Source: Candidatus Egerieicola pullicola (GTDB lineage Bacteria > Bacillota > Clostridia > Oscillospirales > Ruminococcaceae). From it: a stretch of 8,102 bases of DNA. Position numbers and translations under genes: made by a program. The stretch spans positions 1-8,102 of the forward strand of contig DVGY01000167.1 in assembly GCA_018712465.1 (NCBI GenBank), in the 5' to 3' direction. Under the pieces are notes generated by a model that saw only the letters and a program-made list of their open reading frames with translations, had not been told where the DNA came from and did no database searches. Of the stretch, positions 1-5,578 are shown piece after piece. Each line of letters begins with the position of its first letter. Position 1 is the stretch's first letter.

Positions 1-442
1 CCATGGCGGCGTCTTCCCCCGCTTCCCCGGCCAGCCGGGCCACGGTGAGGATGGTGCCTTCGGTGGGGTTCATCACCGCCTTATAGGCTCCTTCCACCCC
101 CAGCTTTAAGGCGTAGGCCACGTCGGAGCCATTGGCTTCTTCCCTGCCCTTCAGTCCCTTGGAAAATCCCCGGAACAGCAGGGAGAGGATGACGCCGGAA
201 TTTCCTCTGGCGCCTCGCAGCAACGCCGTGGCAAAGGCCTTGGCCACTTCCCCCACCGGGGCCGTGTCCTCCAACGCCTCCACCGCTTTTTTGCCGCCCT
301 GCATGGTCATGGACATATTGGTGCCGGTGTCGCCGTCGGGCACCGGGAAGACGTTGAGCTCATCCACCTTGGATTTTTCGTTGATGATATGGTTGGCGGC
401 GCTAACCACCGCCTGAGCAAACAAACTGCCGCTGATATTCAT
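1..442 (-). CDS. DAK-domain (YloV/FakA-like) kinase, N-terminal part
   Basis: The first 147 residues of a DhaL/DAK2-type kinase; the 3' end runs off the left edge. Family proteins are about 550 residues and in Gram-positives act as the fatty acid kinase FakA, which phosphorylates fatty acids held by FakB. Visible motifs are the N-terminal FPVPDGDTGTNM segment (residues 32-43), whose D36 and D38 match the Mg-nucleotide-binding aspartates of DhaL-like domains, then RGARGNSGVILS (76-87) and NPTEGTILTV (125-134). The ATG at 442 is chosen because GGAAAGGAA lies 8 bases upstream of it. It starts 32 bases after the Asp23-family gene on the same strand, the yloU-yloV order common in Firmicutes, so the two are probably one operon. 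Family assignment is firm; fatty acid kinase activity is inferred from homology. Confidence 0.9.
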   Translation of the reverse strand, partial: MNISGSLFAQAVVSAANHIINEKSKVDELNVFPVPDGDTGTNMSMTMQGGKKAVEALEDTAPVGEVAKAFATALLRGARGNSGVILSLLFRGFSKGLKGREEANGSDVAYALKLGVEGAYKAVMNPTEGTILTVARLAGEAGEDAAM

Positions 443-474
443 GCGCGATGTTCCTTTCCTGCTCCTTGACTGCT

Positions 475-831
475 TTACTGTTTCAGGCCGTCCACATAGA
501 CATTGACCCGCAGCACCCGAATGCCGGTGGTATCCTCTACGGTATAGGTAACTTTATTGATAATGCTTTTTACAATGGCGGAAATGTTGGTGCCGTACAG
601 CACAATGATGTGCAGATCAATCAGCAGCCCGTCATCCTTGCTGCGCACCCGAATGCCGCGATCCAGCGCATCGGTTTTGCTGTGGTACAGTTTTGCCAGC
701 GGGCCTTTTTGGGTTGGAGTCACTGCCATGCCTGCCACGCCGAAGCAGGAAACCACTGCCCGTCCCACCAGATCTACCAAATAACTGTGGGAAACCCGAA
801 TGGTGCCCAGATGATTTTCTAATGTGACCAA
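475..831 (-). CDS. Asp23/Gls24-family envelope stress protein (YloU-like)
   Basis: A 118-residue protein of the Asp23/Gls24 family. Family features visible are the opening IRVSHSYLVDLVGRAV, a GVAGMAV turn near residues 31-37, a DGLLIDLHIIVLYGTNI strand region (67-83) and the closing VTYTVEDTTGIRVLRVNVYVDGL segment. These proteins are small, cytosolic or membrane-associated, and linked to envelope stress; the precise function of YloU is unknown. The start is the TTG at 831: GGGAGG lies 7 bases upstream, the length then matches the family, and the in-frame upstream extension to 1026 runs through a promoter and reads as non-coding. No ATG or GTG start in frame fits. It lies just upstream of the DAK-domain gene, with which it is probably co-transcribed. 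Confidence 0.88.
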   Translation of the reverse strand: MVTLENHLGTIRVSHSYLVDLVGRAVVSCFGVAGMAVTPTQKGPLAKLYHSKTDALDRGIRVRSKDDGLLIDLHIIVLYGTNISAIVKSIINKVTYTVEDTTGIRVLRVNVYVDGLKQ

Positions 832-853
832 AATGATCGCCTCCCTGGACTTG

Positions 854-870
854 ATACTTGCTACAAGTAT
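854..870. promoter_or_regulatory. Palindromic operator candidate over the asp23 -10
   Basis: ATACTTG, three bases, CAAGTAT: a perfect 7-bp inverted repeat covering most of the -10 and the expected transcription start of the asp23 promoter. A third copy of CAAGTAT occurs at 892-898, overlapping the -35. The position fits a repressor site; an RNA hairpin is less likely because the repeat straddles the start point. No regulator can be named. Confidence 0.5.
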
Positions 871-894
871 ACACGTTTTTAACAAAAAACGCAA
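866..894 (-). promoter_or_regulatory. Sigma-A-type promoter for the asp23-DAK operon
   Basis: On the minus strand a -35 TTGCGT (894-889) and a -10 TATACT (871-866) are separated by exactly 17 bases. The -10 lies about 35 bases before the TTG start at 831, leaving a short leader with the GGGAGG ribosome site. Seen directly; activity is inferred. Confidence 0.75.
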
Positions 895-938
895 GTATTC
901 CCTGGGATTTCCTCCTTCTTTTTCAGATGCCGCGCATA

Positions 939-1026
939 TTTTTCCCCTTGGGAGCGATACTAATTCCGGCAATGGGGAAAAAGCCCTTTTTGATGGAACA
1001 AACCGCTGCGTTTGCTTTTTCCCCAT
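939..1026. repeat. Three competing inverted-repeat arms in spo0A-asp23 gap
   Basis: A 13-bp perfect inverted repeat joins 972-984 (ATGGGGAAAAAGC) to 1014-1026 (GCTTTTTCCCCAT) across a 29-base loop. The central arm can instead pair through 9 bases (974-982) with TTTTTCCCC at 939-947, so two mutually exclusive stems are possible. Inside the larger loop CAAAC (999-1003) and GTTTG (1010-1014) form a small extra stem. The block lies downstream of spo0A and upstream of the asp23 promoter. No ORF, tRNA or known riboswitch was recognised in 895-1034. Possible roles are part of the spo0A transcript end, a small RNA or an attenuator; none is shown. Confidence 0.5.
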
Positions 1027-1034
1027 GGCACAGA

Positions 1035-1059
1035 AGCCGCCCGTTTTCTTGGGGCGGCT
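1035..1059 (-). terminator. Hairpin, probable spo0A terminator
   Basis: AGCCGCCC at 1035-1042 and GGGCGGCT at 1052-1059 form an 8-bp GC-rich stem with a 9-base loop, 35 bases past the spo0A stop. On the minus strand it is followed by TTCTGTG rather than a clean T tract, so it is an imperfect intrinsic terminator. Confidence 0.5.
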
Positions 1060-1094
1060 CTCATTTTGGTTGGAACAGGAACATCAAAAACCCG

Positions 1095-1865
1095 TCAGCT
1101 GCTTCTTCTCTGCTTGAGCTGAAGCCGCAGCTTGTCGGCGATCAAGGCAATGAATTCACTGTTGGTGGGCTTGCCTTTGCTGCCCTGAATGGTATAGCCG
1201 AAAAATTCGTTGAGGGTGTCCACATCCCCCCGGGAAAAGGCCACTTCAATGGCATGGCGGATGGCCCGTTCCACCCGCTGGGTGGTGGTGCCGAACTTTT
1301 CCGCAATGGTGGGGTACAGCATTTTGGTCACATAGTTGATCATGTCGCTGTCCTGGATGGTCAAAAGGATGGCCTCCCGTACATAGGCGTACCCCTTGAT
1401 GTGGGCGGGCACCCCCATTTTGTGAATGATGTCGGTGACCATCACCTCCAGATCCCCCTGAGTGGCGTCCATCCCCACCGTCCGGTAGCTGCCCAGGTGC
1501 CGGGAGAGATTGACCACCCGGTCCTTCAAATATTCCAGATCAAAGGGCCGCAGCAAATACCCCGCCGCACCGTGGCTCATGATCTCCTTTTCCACATGGC
1601 TGTTGTCGTAGGCGCTGGTGACCAAAAAGGCCGGCGCCGGGGTCAGGGTTTTGGCAAAGGACAAAATGCCGATGGCGTCGATATGAGGCATATAACACTC
1701 CATCACCACAATATCCGGCCGGTACTGCAAAATCCCCTGATACACCTCCATGCCGTCTTTTGGCACTGTTTTTACTTCCAAATCCTCTTTTTGCAGCATT
1801 TCCTTGCAGATCAATCCGTAATTTAAGGTGTCGTCTCCGATCAAAACCTTCGCCAGTTGTTTCAT
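1095..1865 (-). CDS. spo0A: Spo0A, with atypical receiver (E56 for phospho-Asp)
   Basis: A 256-residue protein, the usual Spo0A length, the master regulator of sporulation entry. The N-terminal receiver (about 1-120) has the acidic pair D11-D12 and T83. In the PDIVVMECYMPHID segment the aspartate that is phosphorylated in Spo0A (LDIIMPHLD in B. subtilis, D56) is E56, and the invariant receiver lysine (KPFD) is R106 (LLRPFD). The C-terminal DNA-binding domain (about 150-256) is canonical, including GVPAHIKGY, the recognition region TTTQRVERAIRHAIEVAFSRG and the KPTNSEFIALIADKLRL tail, which makes the identity secure. The ATG start has AGAGG 7 bases upstream. The gene is monocistronic here: its usual upstream neighbour spoIVB lies over 4.6 kb away with an oppositely oriented cassette between. 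Lack of phosphorylation is inferred, not shown. Confidence 0.95.
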   Translation of the reverse strand: MKQLAKVLIGDDTLNYGLICKEMLQKEDLEVKTVPKDGMEVYQGILQYRPDIVVMECYMPHIDAIGILSFAKTLTPAPAFLVTSAYDNSHVEKEIMSHGAAGYLLRPFDLEYLKDRVVNLSRHLGSYRTVGMDATQGDLEVMVTDIIHKMGVPAHIKGYAYVREAILLTIQDSDMINYVTKMLYPTIAEKFGTTTQRVERAIRHAIEVAFSRGDVDTLNEFFGYTIQGSKGKPTNSEFIALIADKLRLQLKQRRSS

Positions 1866-1898
1866 CTCAGAACCTCTTTCCTTCCGTGCCTTCCCTTG

Positions 1899-1915
1899 CT
1901 GCCGGTTTCCGACAG
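1899..1915 (-). promoter_or_regulatory. Small hairpin in the spo0A leader
   Basis: On the minus strand CTGTCGG, AAA, CCGGCAG can form a 7-bp stem (one U-G pair) with a three-base loop, in the roughly 75-base 5' leader of spo0A. The TGTCGGA within it differs by one base from the 0A-box consensus TGNCGAA. Function unknown. Confidence 0.35.
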
Positions 1916-1949
1916 GGGGAAGAAGTATCTCATCTGGTTTCGTTTCCTA

Positions 1950-1978
1950 ATATTACCATATTTTTCCAGTTAGTTCAA
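1950..1978 (-). promoter_or_regulatory. Sigma-A-type promoter of spo0A
   Basis: On the minus strand the -35 TTGAAC (1978-1973), a 17-base spacer and the -10 TAATAT (1955-1950) preceded by TGG, an extended -10 signature. Transcription would start near 1943, giving a leader of about 75-80 bases. The site lets spo0A be transcribed independently of spoIVB, which is now remote. A sigma-H site was not recognised. Confidence 0.7.
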
Positions 1979-2123
1979 GGGGAAAATTCCGGTTTGGGGA
2001 AAAATTCGGCGGGGCGTACCGGCGGGGGATGGAATTTGAAACAGTCTGCCGGAACAAGCCGTCGAAGAAGGGAAAGAAAGGGAAAAGCCCGTTGAATTTT
2101 GCACCGGACCCGGTTTTAGACAT
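1979..2123. other. Divergent intergenic region, no gene seen
   Basis: The gap between the spo0A start (1865) and the response-regulator start (2177) is 311 bases. Its edges hold the two divergent promoters described separately; the middle stretch is purine-rich on the plus strand (several GGGAAA-type runs near 2066-2090). Reading frames that cross it are antisense shadows of the regulator gene or overlap the promoters. CGTCGAA at 2060-2066 is a one-mismatch 0A-box, which is weak evidence. Confidence 0.5.
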
Positions 2124-2152
2124 TTGCTTCCCCTAGAACAGCGTGCTATACT
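2124..2152 (+). promoter_or_regulatory. Promoter of the regulator-transporter cassette
   Basis: A -35 TTGCTT (2124-2129), 17-base spacer and -10 TATACT (2147-2152) preceded by TGC, giving an extended -10. The start point would be about 2159, only some 18 bases before the regulator's ATG, so the leader is very short. This is a strong constitutive-looking sigma-A site. Confidence 0.78.
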
Positions 2153-2162
2153 AAACCAAAAG

Positions 2163-2176
2163 AAGGAGGTCCTCCT
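2163..2176 (+). promoter_or_regulatory. Palindromic ribosome binding site
   Basis: AAGGAGG is followed directly by TCCTCCT up to the ATG, so the Shine-Dalgarno sequence and its exact complement sit side by side. Spacing of GGAGG to ATG is 7 bases. With a realistic loop only about 4 pairs can form in cis, so masking would be weak. Confidence 0.6.
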
Positions 2177-2839
2177 ATGAAGCAGATTGCAATTATTGAC
2201 AACGATATGGCCATTGGGAATATGTTGGAAGAGGTGCTGACCCAGGAAGGTTACGGGGTGCTGCGAGCCTATTCCGGCACCGAAGCGCTGTATCTGTTGG
2301 AGCAGAACCAGCCGGATCTGGTGCTGTTGGACCTGATGCTGCCGGGACTGTCCGGGGAAGAAGTGCTGCCCAAAATCCAGGGGATCCCGGTGATTGTCCT
2401 TAGCGCCAAAGGACAGGTGCAGGACAAAGTAGATTTGCTGCTGAAGGGGGCGGCGGACTATCTCACCAAACCCTTTGACGTCCGGGAACTGCTGGCCCGG
2501 ATCACGGTGCAGCTGCGCCGGCCCAATGCCGCCGGAGAGGCTTTGGTGTGGGGGGACCTGTCCCTTCATCCGGACACCCACCAGGTGACCATCCGGGGGC
2601 AGGAAGTCCATCTCACCAAAACGGAGTACGGCATTCTGCGAATCCTGTTAGAACACCCCAAACAGGTGGTGACCAAATCGGTGCTGCTGGACCGAATCAG
2701 CCGGGAAACCCCGGACTGTGTGGAAAGCTCCCTGAAGGTCCACGTCAGCAACCTGCGCAAAAAGCTGCGGCAGGCGGGGGGCCGGGAGTACATCGAAACG
2801 GTTTGGGGTATTGGGTTTACTCTCTCCCAGGAATCTTAA
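2177..2839 (+). CDS. OmpR/PhoB-family response regulator
   Basis: A 220-residue two-component response regulator. The receiver domain (about 2-115) has all the catalytic residues: D8 and D10, phospho-acceptor D52 in LVLLDLMLPGLSG, switch S76 and K98 in YLTKPFD. The winged-helix output domain (about 122-217) shows LTKTEYGILRILLEHP and the recognition helix region ESSLKVHVSNLRKKL, ending in the YIETVWGIGF wing typical of OmpR/PhoB proteins. The start is set by AGGAGG 7 bases upstream. It is the first gene of a five-gene plus-strand cassette; its cognate kinase is probably the last gene (5579-6472), with the transporter genes between them. Heptamer direct repeats beginning at its stop codon are its likely target. 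The signal is unknown; related systems respond to bacitracin or lantibiotics. Confidence 0.95.
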   Translation: MKQIAIIDNDMAIGNMLEEVLTQEGYGVLRAYSGTEALYLLEQNQPDLVLLDLMLPGLSGEEVLPKIQGIPVIVLSAKGQVQDKVDLLLKGAADYLTKPFDVRELLARITVQLRRPNAAGEALVWGDLSLHPDTHQVTIRGQEVHLTKTEYGILRILLEHPKQVVTKSVLLDRISRETPDCVESSLKVHVSNLRKKLRQAGGREYIETVWGIGFTLSQES

Positions 2840-2875
2840 CCAAATCTTAACCTTTTTCTTTACCAGAACTTATCC
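2835..2875 (+). promoter_or_regulatory. Four phased direct repeats, likely regulator binding site
   Basis: Heptamers CTTAACC (2835-2841), CTTAACC (2846-2852), CTTTACC (2858-2864) and CTTATCC (2869-2875) start 11, 12 and 11 bases apart, separated mainly by AT-rich 4-5-base linkers. This matches the general architecture of PhoB/OmpR-family sites (a 7-base element plus about 4 AT-rich bases, repeated once per helical turn). The last repeat ends 9 bases before an extended -10, where activator sites replace the -35. The first repeat overlaps the stop codon of the regulator gene. Repeats are seen directly; binding is inferred. Confidence 0.72.
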
Positions 2876-2881
2876 TTTGGC

Positions 2882-2890
2882 TGTTATGCT
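2882..2890 (+). promoter_or_regulatory. Extended -10 element for the ABC transporter genes
   Basis: TGT followed by TATGCT (2885-2890) is an extended -10. No good -35 exists at the right distance; the third and fourth direct repeats occupy that place, as expected of an activator-dependent promoter. The start point would be near 2897, leaving a short leader with AAAGGAGGT at 2905-2913. Confidence 0.6.
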
Positions 2891-2920
2891 GAAGGCAGAA
2901 ATCCAAAGGAGGTAAGAACC

Positions 2921-3832
2921 ATGGAAGATTGTTTGAAGGTACAGGGCTTGACCAAGCAGTACCGCAAATGCCGGGCCTTGGATCACCTGTCCCTGCACAT
3001 TCCCCAAGGCGCTATCTACGGCCTGGTGGGGAAAAACGGTTCCGGAAAAACCACCTTGATCCGCCTGATCTGCGGCTTGCAGCAACCCACCGCCGGAGAG
3101 TATTCCCTTTACGGGGTCAGCTGCAAGGACCCCGCCATTGCCAAATGCCGCAGGCGGATGGGGGCGGTAGTGGAAACCCCTTCCATCTACCGCAATATGA
3201 CCGCCCGGGAAAATCTGGAACAGCAATACCGGATCCTGGGCATTCCCACCAATCAAGGCATAGACGAACTGCTGAAGCTGGTGGGACTGGCAGACACCGG
3301 CAAGAAAAAAGCCAGCCATTTTTCTTTGGGGATGCGCCAGCGGCTGGGCATCGCCATTGCCCTAGCCGGCGATCCGGACTTTCTGGTGCTGGACGAACCG
3401 GCCAACGGCCTGGACCCCCAAGGCATCATTGAGATCCGGGAGCTGATTTTAAACCTCAACCGCCGCAGGCAGGTTACCGTGCTGATTTCCAGCCACATTT
3501 TGGACGAACTTTCCCGGCTGGCCACCCACTTCGGTTTTTTGGACCAGGGGCATCTGTTAAAAGAAATCAGCGCCAGGGAGCTGGAAGCCGCCTGTCAAAA
3601 ATCCATTCGAATCCAGGTGTCCGACCTGCGGACCTTGGTGCTCACTGCCCACCGCATGGGGCTGGACTGCCAGGCGCTGGACGAAACCACCGCCCAGATT
3701 TCCGCTGAGGTGAACATCACCCAGCTAGTCCAGGCTTTGGCCAAGGAGGGGTGTCAGGTGCTCCGTCTCACCAACCAGGAAGAAAGTTTGGAAAGCTACT
3801 ACATGAATCTGGTGGGAGGGGACGCAGAATGA
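2921..3832 (+). CDS. ABC transporter ATPase (BcrA/CprA-like)
   Basis: A 303-residue nucleotide-binding subunit that should power the two membrane proteins encoded next. Motifs in order: Walker A GKNGSGKT (37-44), a Q-loop region where glutamate replaces glutamine (VVETPSIY, E85; common in BcrA-type ATPases), ABC signature FSLGMRQR (134-141), Walker B FLVLDEP (154-160) with catalytic E159, D-loop NGLDP (162-166) and switch H192 in SSHIL. A C-terminal extension of about 80 residues is usual for BcrA-like proteins. The start has a near-perfect AAAGGAGGT 7-8 bases upstream. Its stop overlaps the next start by 4 bases (ATGA), implying translational coupling. The class exports or excludes antimicrobial peptides such as bacitracin or lantibiotics; the substrate here is unknown. 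Confidence 0.95.
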   Translation: MEDCLKVQGLTKQYRKCRALDHLSLHIPQGAIYGLVGKNGSGKTTLIRLICGLQQPTAGEYSLYGVSCKDPAIAKCRRRMGAVVETPSIYRNMTARENLEQQYRILGIPTNQGIDELLKLVGLADTGKKKASHFSLGMRQRLGIAIALAGDPDFLVLDEPANGLDPQGIIEIRELILNLNRRRQVTVLISSHILDELSRLATHFGFLDQGHLLKEISARELEAACQKSIRIQVSDLRTLVLTAHRMGLDCQALDETTAQISAEVNITQLVQALAKEGCQVLRLTNQEESLESYYMNLVGGDAE

Positions 3833-4650
3833 GCAACCTGCTGAGCGCCTACTTCTCCCGGCTGTGGAGGGAAAAAATCTTTTGGATCGCCCTGGCTTTT
3901 ATGGGAGGCTGTGGAATTTTTTTCACCGTCATTCAGCACATTACGCAGCAGCCCTACCGGGATCCTGCTTATCCCATTACACCAGAGGAGTTTTGTTTTA
4001 ATTTTCACCAACTCATCGGGGTGGTCAGCGCTATCGTCTGCTGTTTGTTTTTGGGCCGGGAATTTCAGGACGGAGTCCTGCGGAACAAACTGATTGCCGG
4101 ATACCCGCGATGGAAGATATACCTTTCCGGTTTTTTGGCCAATGCCGCCGCTTCGGTACTGCTGGCCTTGGGATACTCCCTTACCGCCTGCCTTTGCGGG
4201 ATGCCGGTATTTGGAGGATTTGTGATAAGTCCAGGTGAAATGCTGCTGCTGATTCTATCCTGCGTGCTGTATGTGACGGTCTATGCGTCTTTGTTTACCA
4301 TGATCCAGATGCTCACCGGCAGTCAGGTGGTCTCCTTGGTGCTTTGCATTGTGCTGACGCTGGGGCTTTATGTATCCAGCGAAGTGATTTTCAACCTCTT
4401 TTATGAACCGGTGGCGTGGGACGGCATAAGTAACCCAAACTATCCCGGCGACACCGTGCTGGGATATCTGGAAATGCTGTATCAGTTTCTCCCCACCGGA
4501 CAGGGAGTTCTCTTAACCCGTTACACCCAGCCGTCCTATGTCCCCATAGAAAACGTCTCCTACGGCCTGCTTCCCTGCTATTCCGCCGTCCTGATTGCCC
4601 TCACTACCGGAGCGGGACTGTGGGGCTTTTCCAAAAAACAGCTCCATTAA
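3829..4650 (+). CDS. ABC transporter permease 1, six-helix (LanE/G-like)
   Basis: A 273-residue integral membrane protein with about six predicted helices near residues 18-36, 62-77, 103-126, 137-160, 167-188 and 247-267. The conserved cytoplasmic stretch FQDGVLRNKLIAGYPRWKIYL (79-99) after helix 2 is typical of ABC-2-type permeases of the BcrB/LanE/LanG kind and probably contacts the ATPase. The start at 3829 is chosen over an upstream in-frame start because it makes the 4-base ATGA overlap with the ATPase stop, has GGGAGG about 9 bases upstream, and aligns with the N terminus of the second permease. It is clearly paralogous to that next gene, sharing LSAYxSRLW, IAG, LPTGQ and LIALTTG segments; the pair probably forms a heterodimeric channel. 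Substrate unknown. Confidence 0.9.
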   Translation: MSNLLSAYFSRLWREKIFWIALAFMGGCGIFFTVIQHITQQPYRDPAYPITPEEFCFNFHQLIGVVSAIVCCLFLGREFQDGVLRNKLIAGYPRWKIYLSGFLANAAASVLLALGYSLTACLCGMPVFGGFVISPGEMLLLILSCVLYVTVYASLFTMIQMLTGSQVVSLVLCIVLTLGLYVSSEVIFNLFYEPVAWDGISNPNYPGDTVLGYLEMLYQFLPTGQGVLLTRYTQPSYVPIENVSYGLLPCYSAVLIALTTGAGLWGFSKKQLH

Positions 4651-4664
4651 AAGGAGGATACTCG

Positions 4665-5519
4665 ATGACTAAAATATTGTCTGCCTACCTTTCCCGGCTG
4701 TGGAAAGACAAATTTTTCTGGCTGGCTATGCTATTTATGGCTGGATTTGGTGTCTTTCTCACCCTGAATCAGTACAACAACCAACAGCTTTTGCAGCAGC
4801 GGGGCCTGGTGGAAACCACCGACTTGGCTTTGGAGCAGTACTGCTTTTTCTTTCAATGGGTGATCGGCGGTGTAGCGGCTTTGGTATCCAGCCTGTTTTT
4901 GGGCCTGGAATACCAGGACGGAACTTTGCGCAACAAGCTCATTGCCGGGCATTCCCGCACCTCTGTCTACCTGGCAGGACTGATAATCAACCTGGTTTCC
5001 GCTTTGGCGCTGTGCTTTTGTTACAGCTTTTTTTCCTGCGTCATCGGCGTTCCCTTGATGGGAGGATTTCAAGCGGAAACAGGAACGCTGCTCTTGCTGC
5101 TGGCGGGCAACTTATTGGCGGTAGCGGCATACTGTTCCCTCTTTACTCTGATTGAAATGCTTACGTTCAGCCGCACCGGCGCCATTGTCCTCACCATGCT
5201 GGTATTTTTTGGAATGCTGGTGTTGAGCACCTTTTTGGCAGGCCAGCTGATGAAACCGGAATATATCAGCATCGCTTCGGGGGTGGATGAAAGCGGGAAC
5301 CTGATCTTTTCTCAGGACCTGCCAAACCCCAGCTACCTAGAAGGCCCACTGCGGACGGTGTTCCAAACCATCGTCAACCTTCTCCCCACCGGCCAGGCCT
5401 TTTCGCTGGCAGGGGGCGGAGATGAATCCCTGCCGCTGCTTCCCCTCTATTCTTTGGGGCTTATCGCCCTTACCACCGGACTGGGGATCTGGGGATTTCG
5501 GAAAAAAGACATCATCTAA
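4665..5519 (+). CDS. ABC transporter permease 2, paralogue of permease 1
   Basis: A 284-residue membrane protein with the same six-helix plan and strong similarity to permease 1 from the N terminus (LSAYLSRLWKDKFFW) through YQDGTLRNKLIAGHSR (84-98), SLFTLIEMLT (158-167) and LPTGQ (240-244) to the C-terminal LIALTTGLGIWGFRKK. It differs most in the two extracellular stretches (about 36-58 and 195-235), which are longer. The ATG at 4665 has AAGGAGG about 8 bases upstream and lies 14 bases after the stop of permease 1; an upstream in-frame start inside permease 1 is rejected. One ATPase with two related permeases is the layout of lantibiotic self-protection (LanFEG) and CprABC-type transporters. 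The duplication is seen directly; the peptide-resistance role is inferred. Confidence 0.9.
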   Translation: MTKILSAYLSRLWKDKFFWLAMLFMAGFGVFLTLNQYNNQQLLQQRGLVETTDLALEQYCFFFQWVIGGVAALVSSLFLGLEYQDGTLRNKLIAGHSRTSVYLAGLIINLVSALALCFCYSFFSCVIGVPLMGGFQAETGTLLLLLAGNLLAVAAYCSLFTLIEMLTFSRTGAIVLTMLVFFGMLVLSTFLAGQLMKPEYISIASGVDESGNLIFSQDLPNPSYLEGPLRTVFQTIVNLLPTGQAFSLAGGGDESLPLLPLYSLGLIALTTGLGIWGFRKKDII

Positions 5520-5528
5520 AAGCCAACT

Positions 5529-5553
5529 GCCCAGGGAGAGACCCTCTCTGGGC
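5529..5553 (+). repeat. Intercistronic hairpin before the kinase gene
   Basis: GCCCAGGGAG and CTCTCTGGGC form a 10-bp stem (one G-U pair) around a 5-base loop in the 59-base gap between permease 2 and the histidine kinase. No T tract follows (TTCGGCGC), so it is not a classic terminator; it could be a partial terminator or a 3'-end stabiliser that lowers kinase expression relative to transporter. Confidence 0.6.
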
Positions 5554-5578
5554 TTCGGCGCGGGAAAGGAAGAATGTT

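Noticed and set aside
832..1026. N-terminal extension of the Asp23-family ORF to 1026
   Set aside because: It runs through a clear promoter and inverted-repeat arms, its residues do not look like the family, and a TTG start at 831 with GGGAGG at proper spacing gives the usual length.
858..1826. 322-residue plus-strand ORF opposite spo0A
   Set aside because: It lies antisense to the conserved Spo0A domains and reads as a GC-rich shadow frame with no recognisable domain.
2060..2066. Spo0A-box-like CGTCGAA upstream of the cassette
   Set aside because: One mismatch to a 7-base consensus is expected by chance in 300 bases; not enough to claim Spo0A control of the cassette.
1970..2611. 213-residue minus-strand ORF antisense to the response regulator
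   Set aside because: Covers the regulator's own promoter and start and has a low-complexity composition rich in Gln, His and Pro; shadow frame.
3751..3828. Upstream in-frame start for permease 1
   Set aside because: It would overlap the ATPase gene by over 80 bases; the start at 3829 gives the ATGA overlap and aligns with permease 2.
4620..4664. Upstream in-frame start for permease 2
   Set aside because: Lies inside the permease 1 coding sequence; AAGGAGG directly before 4665 decides the start.
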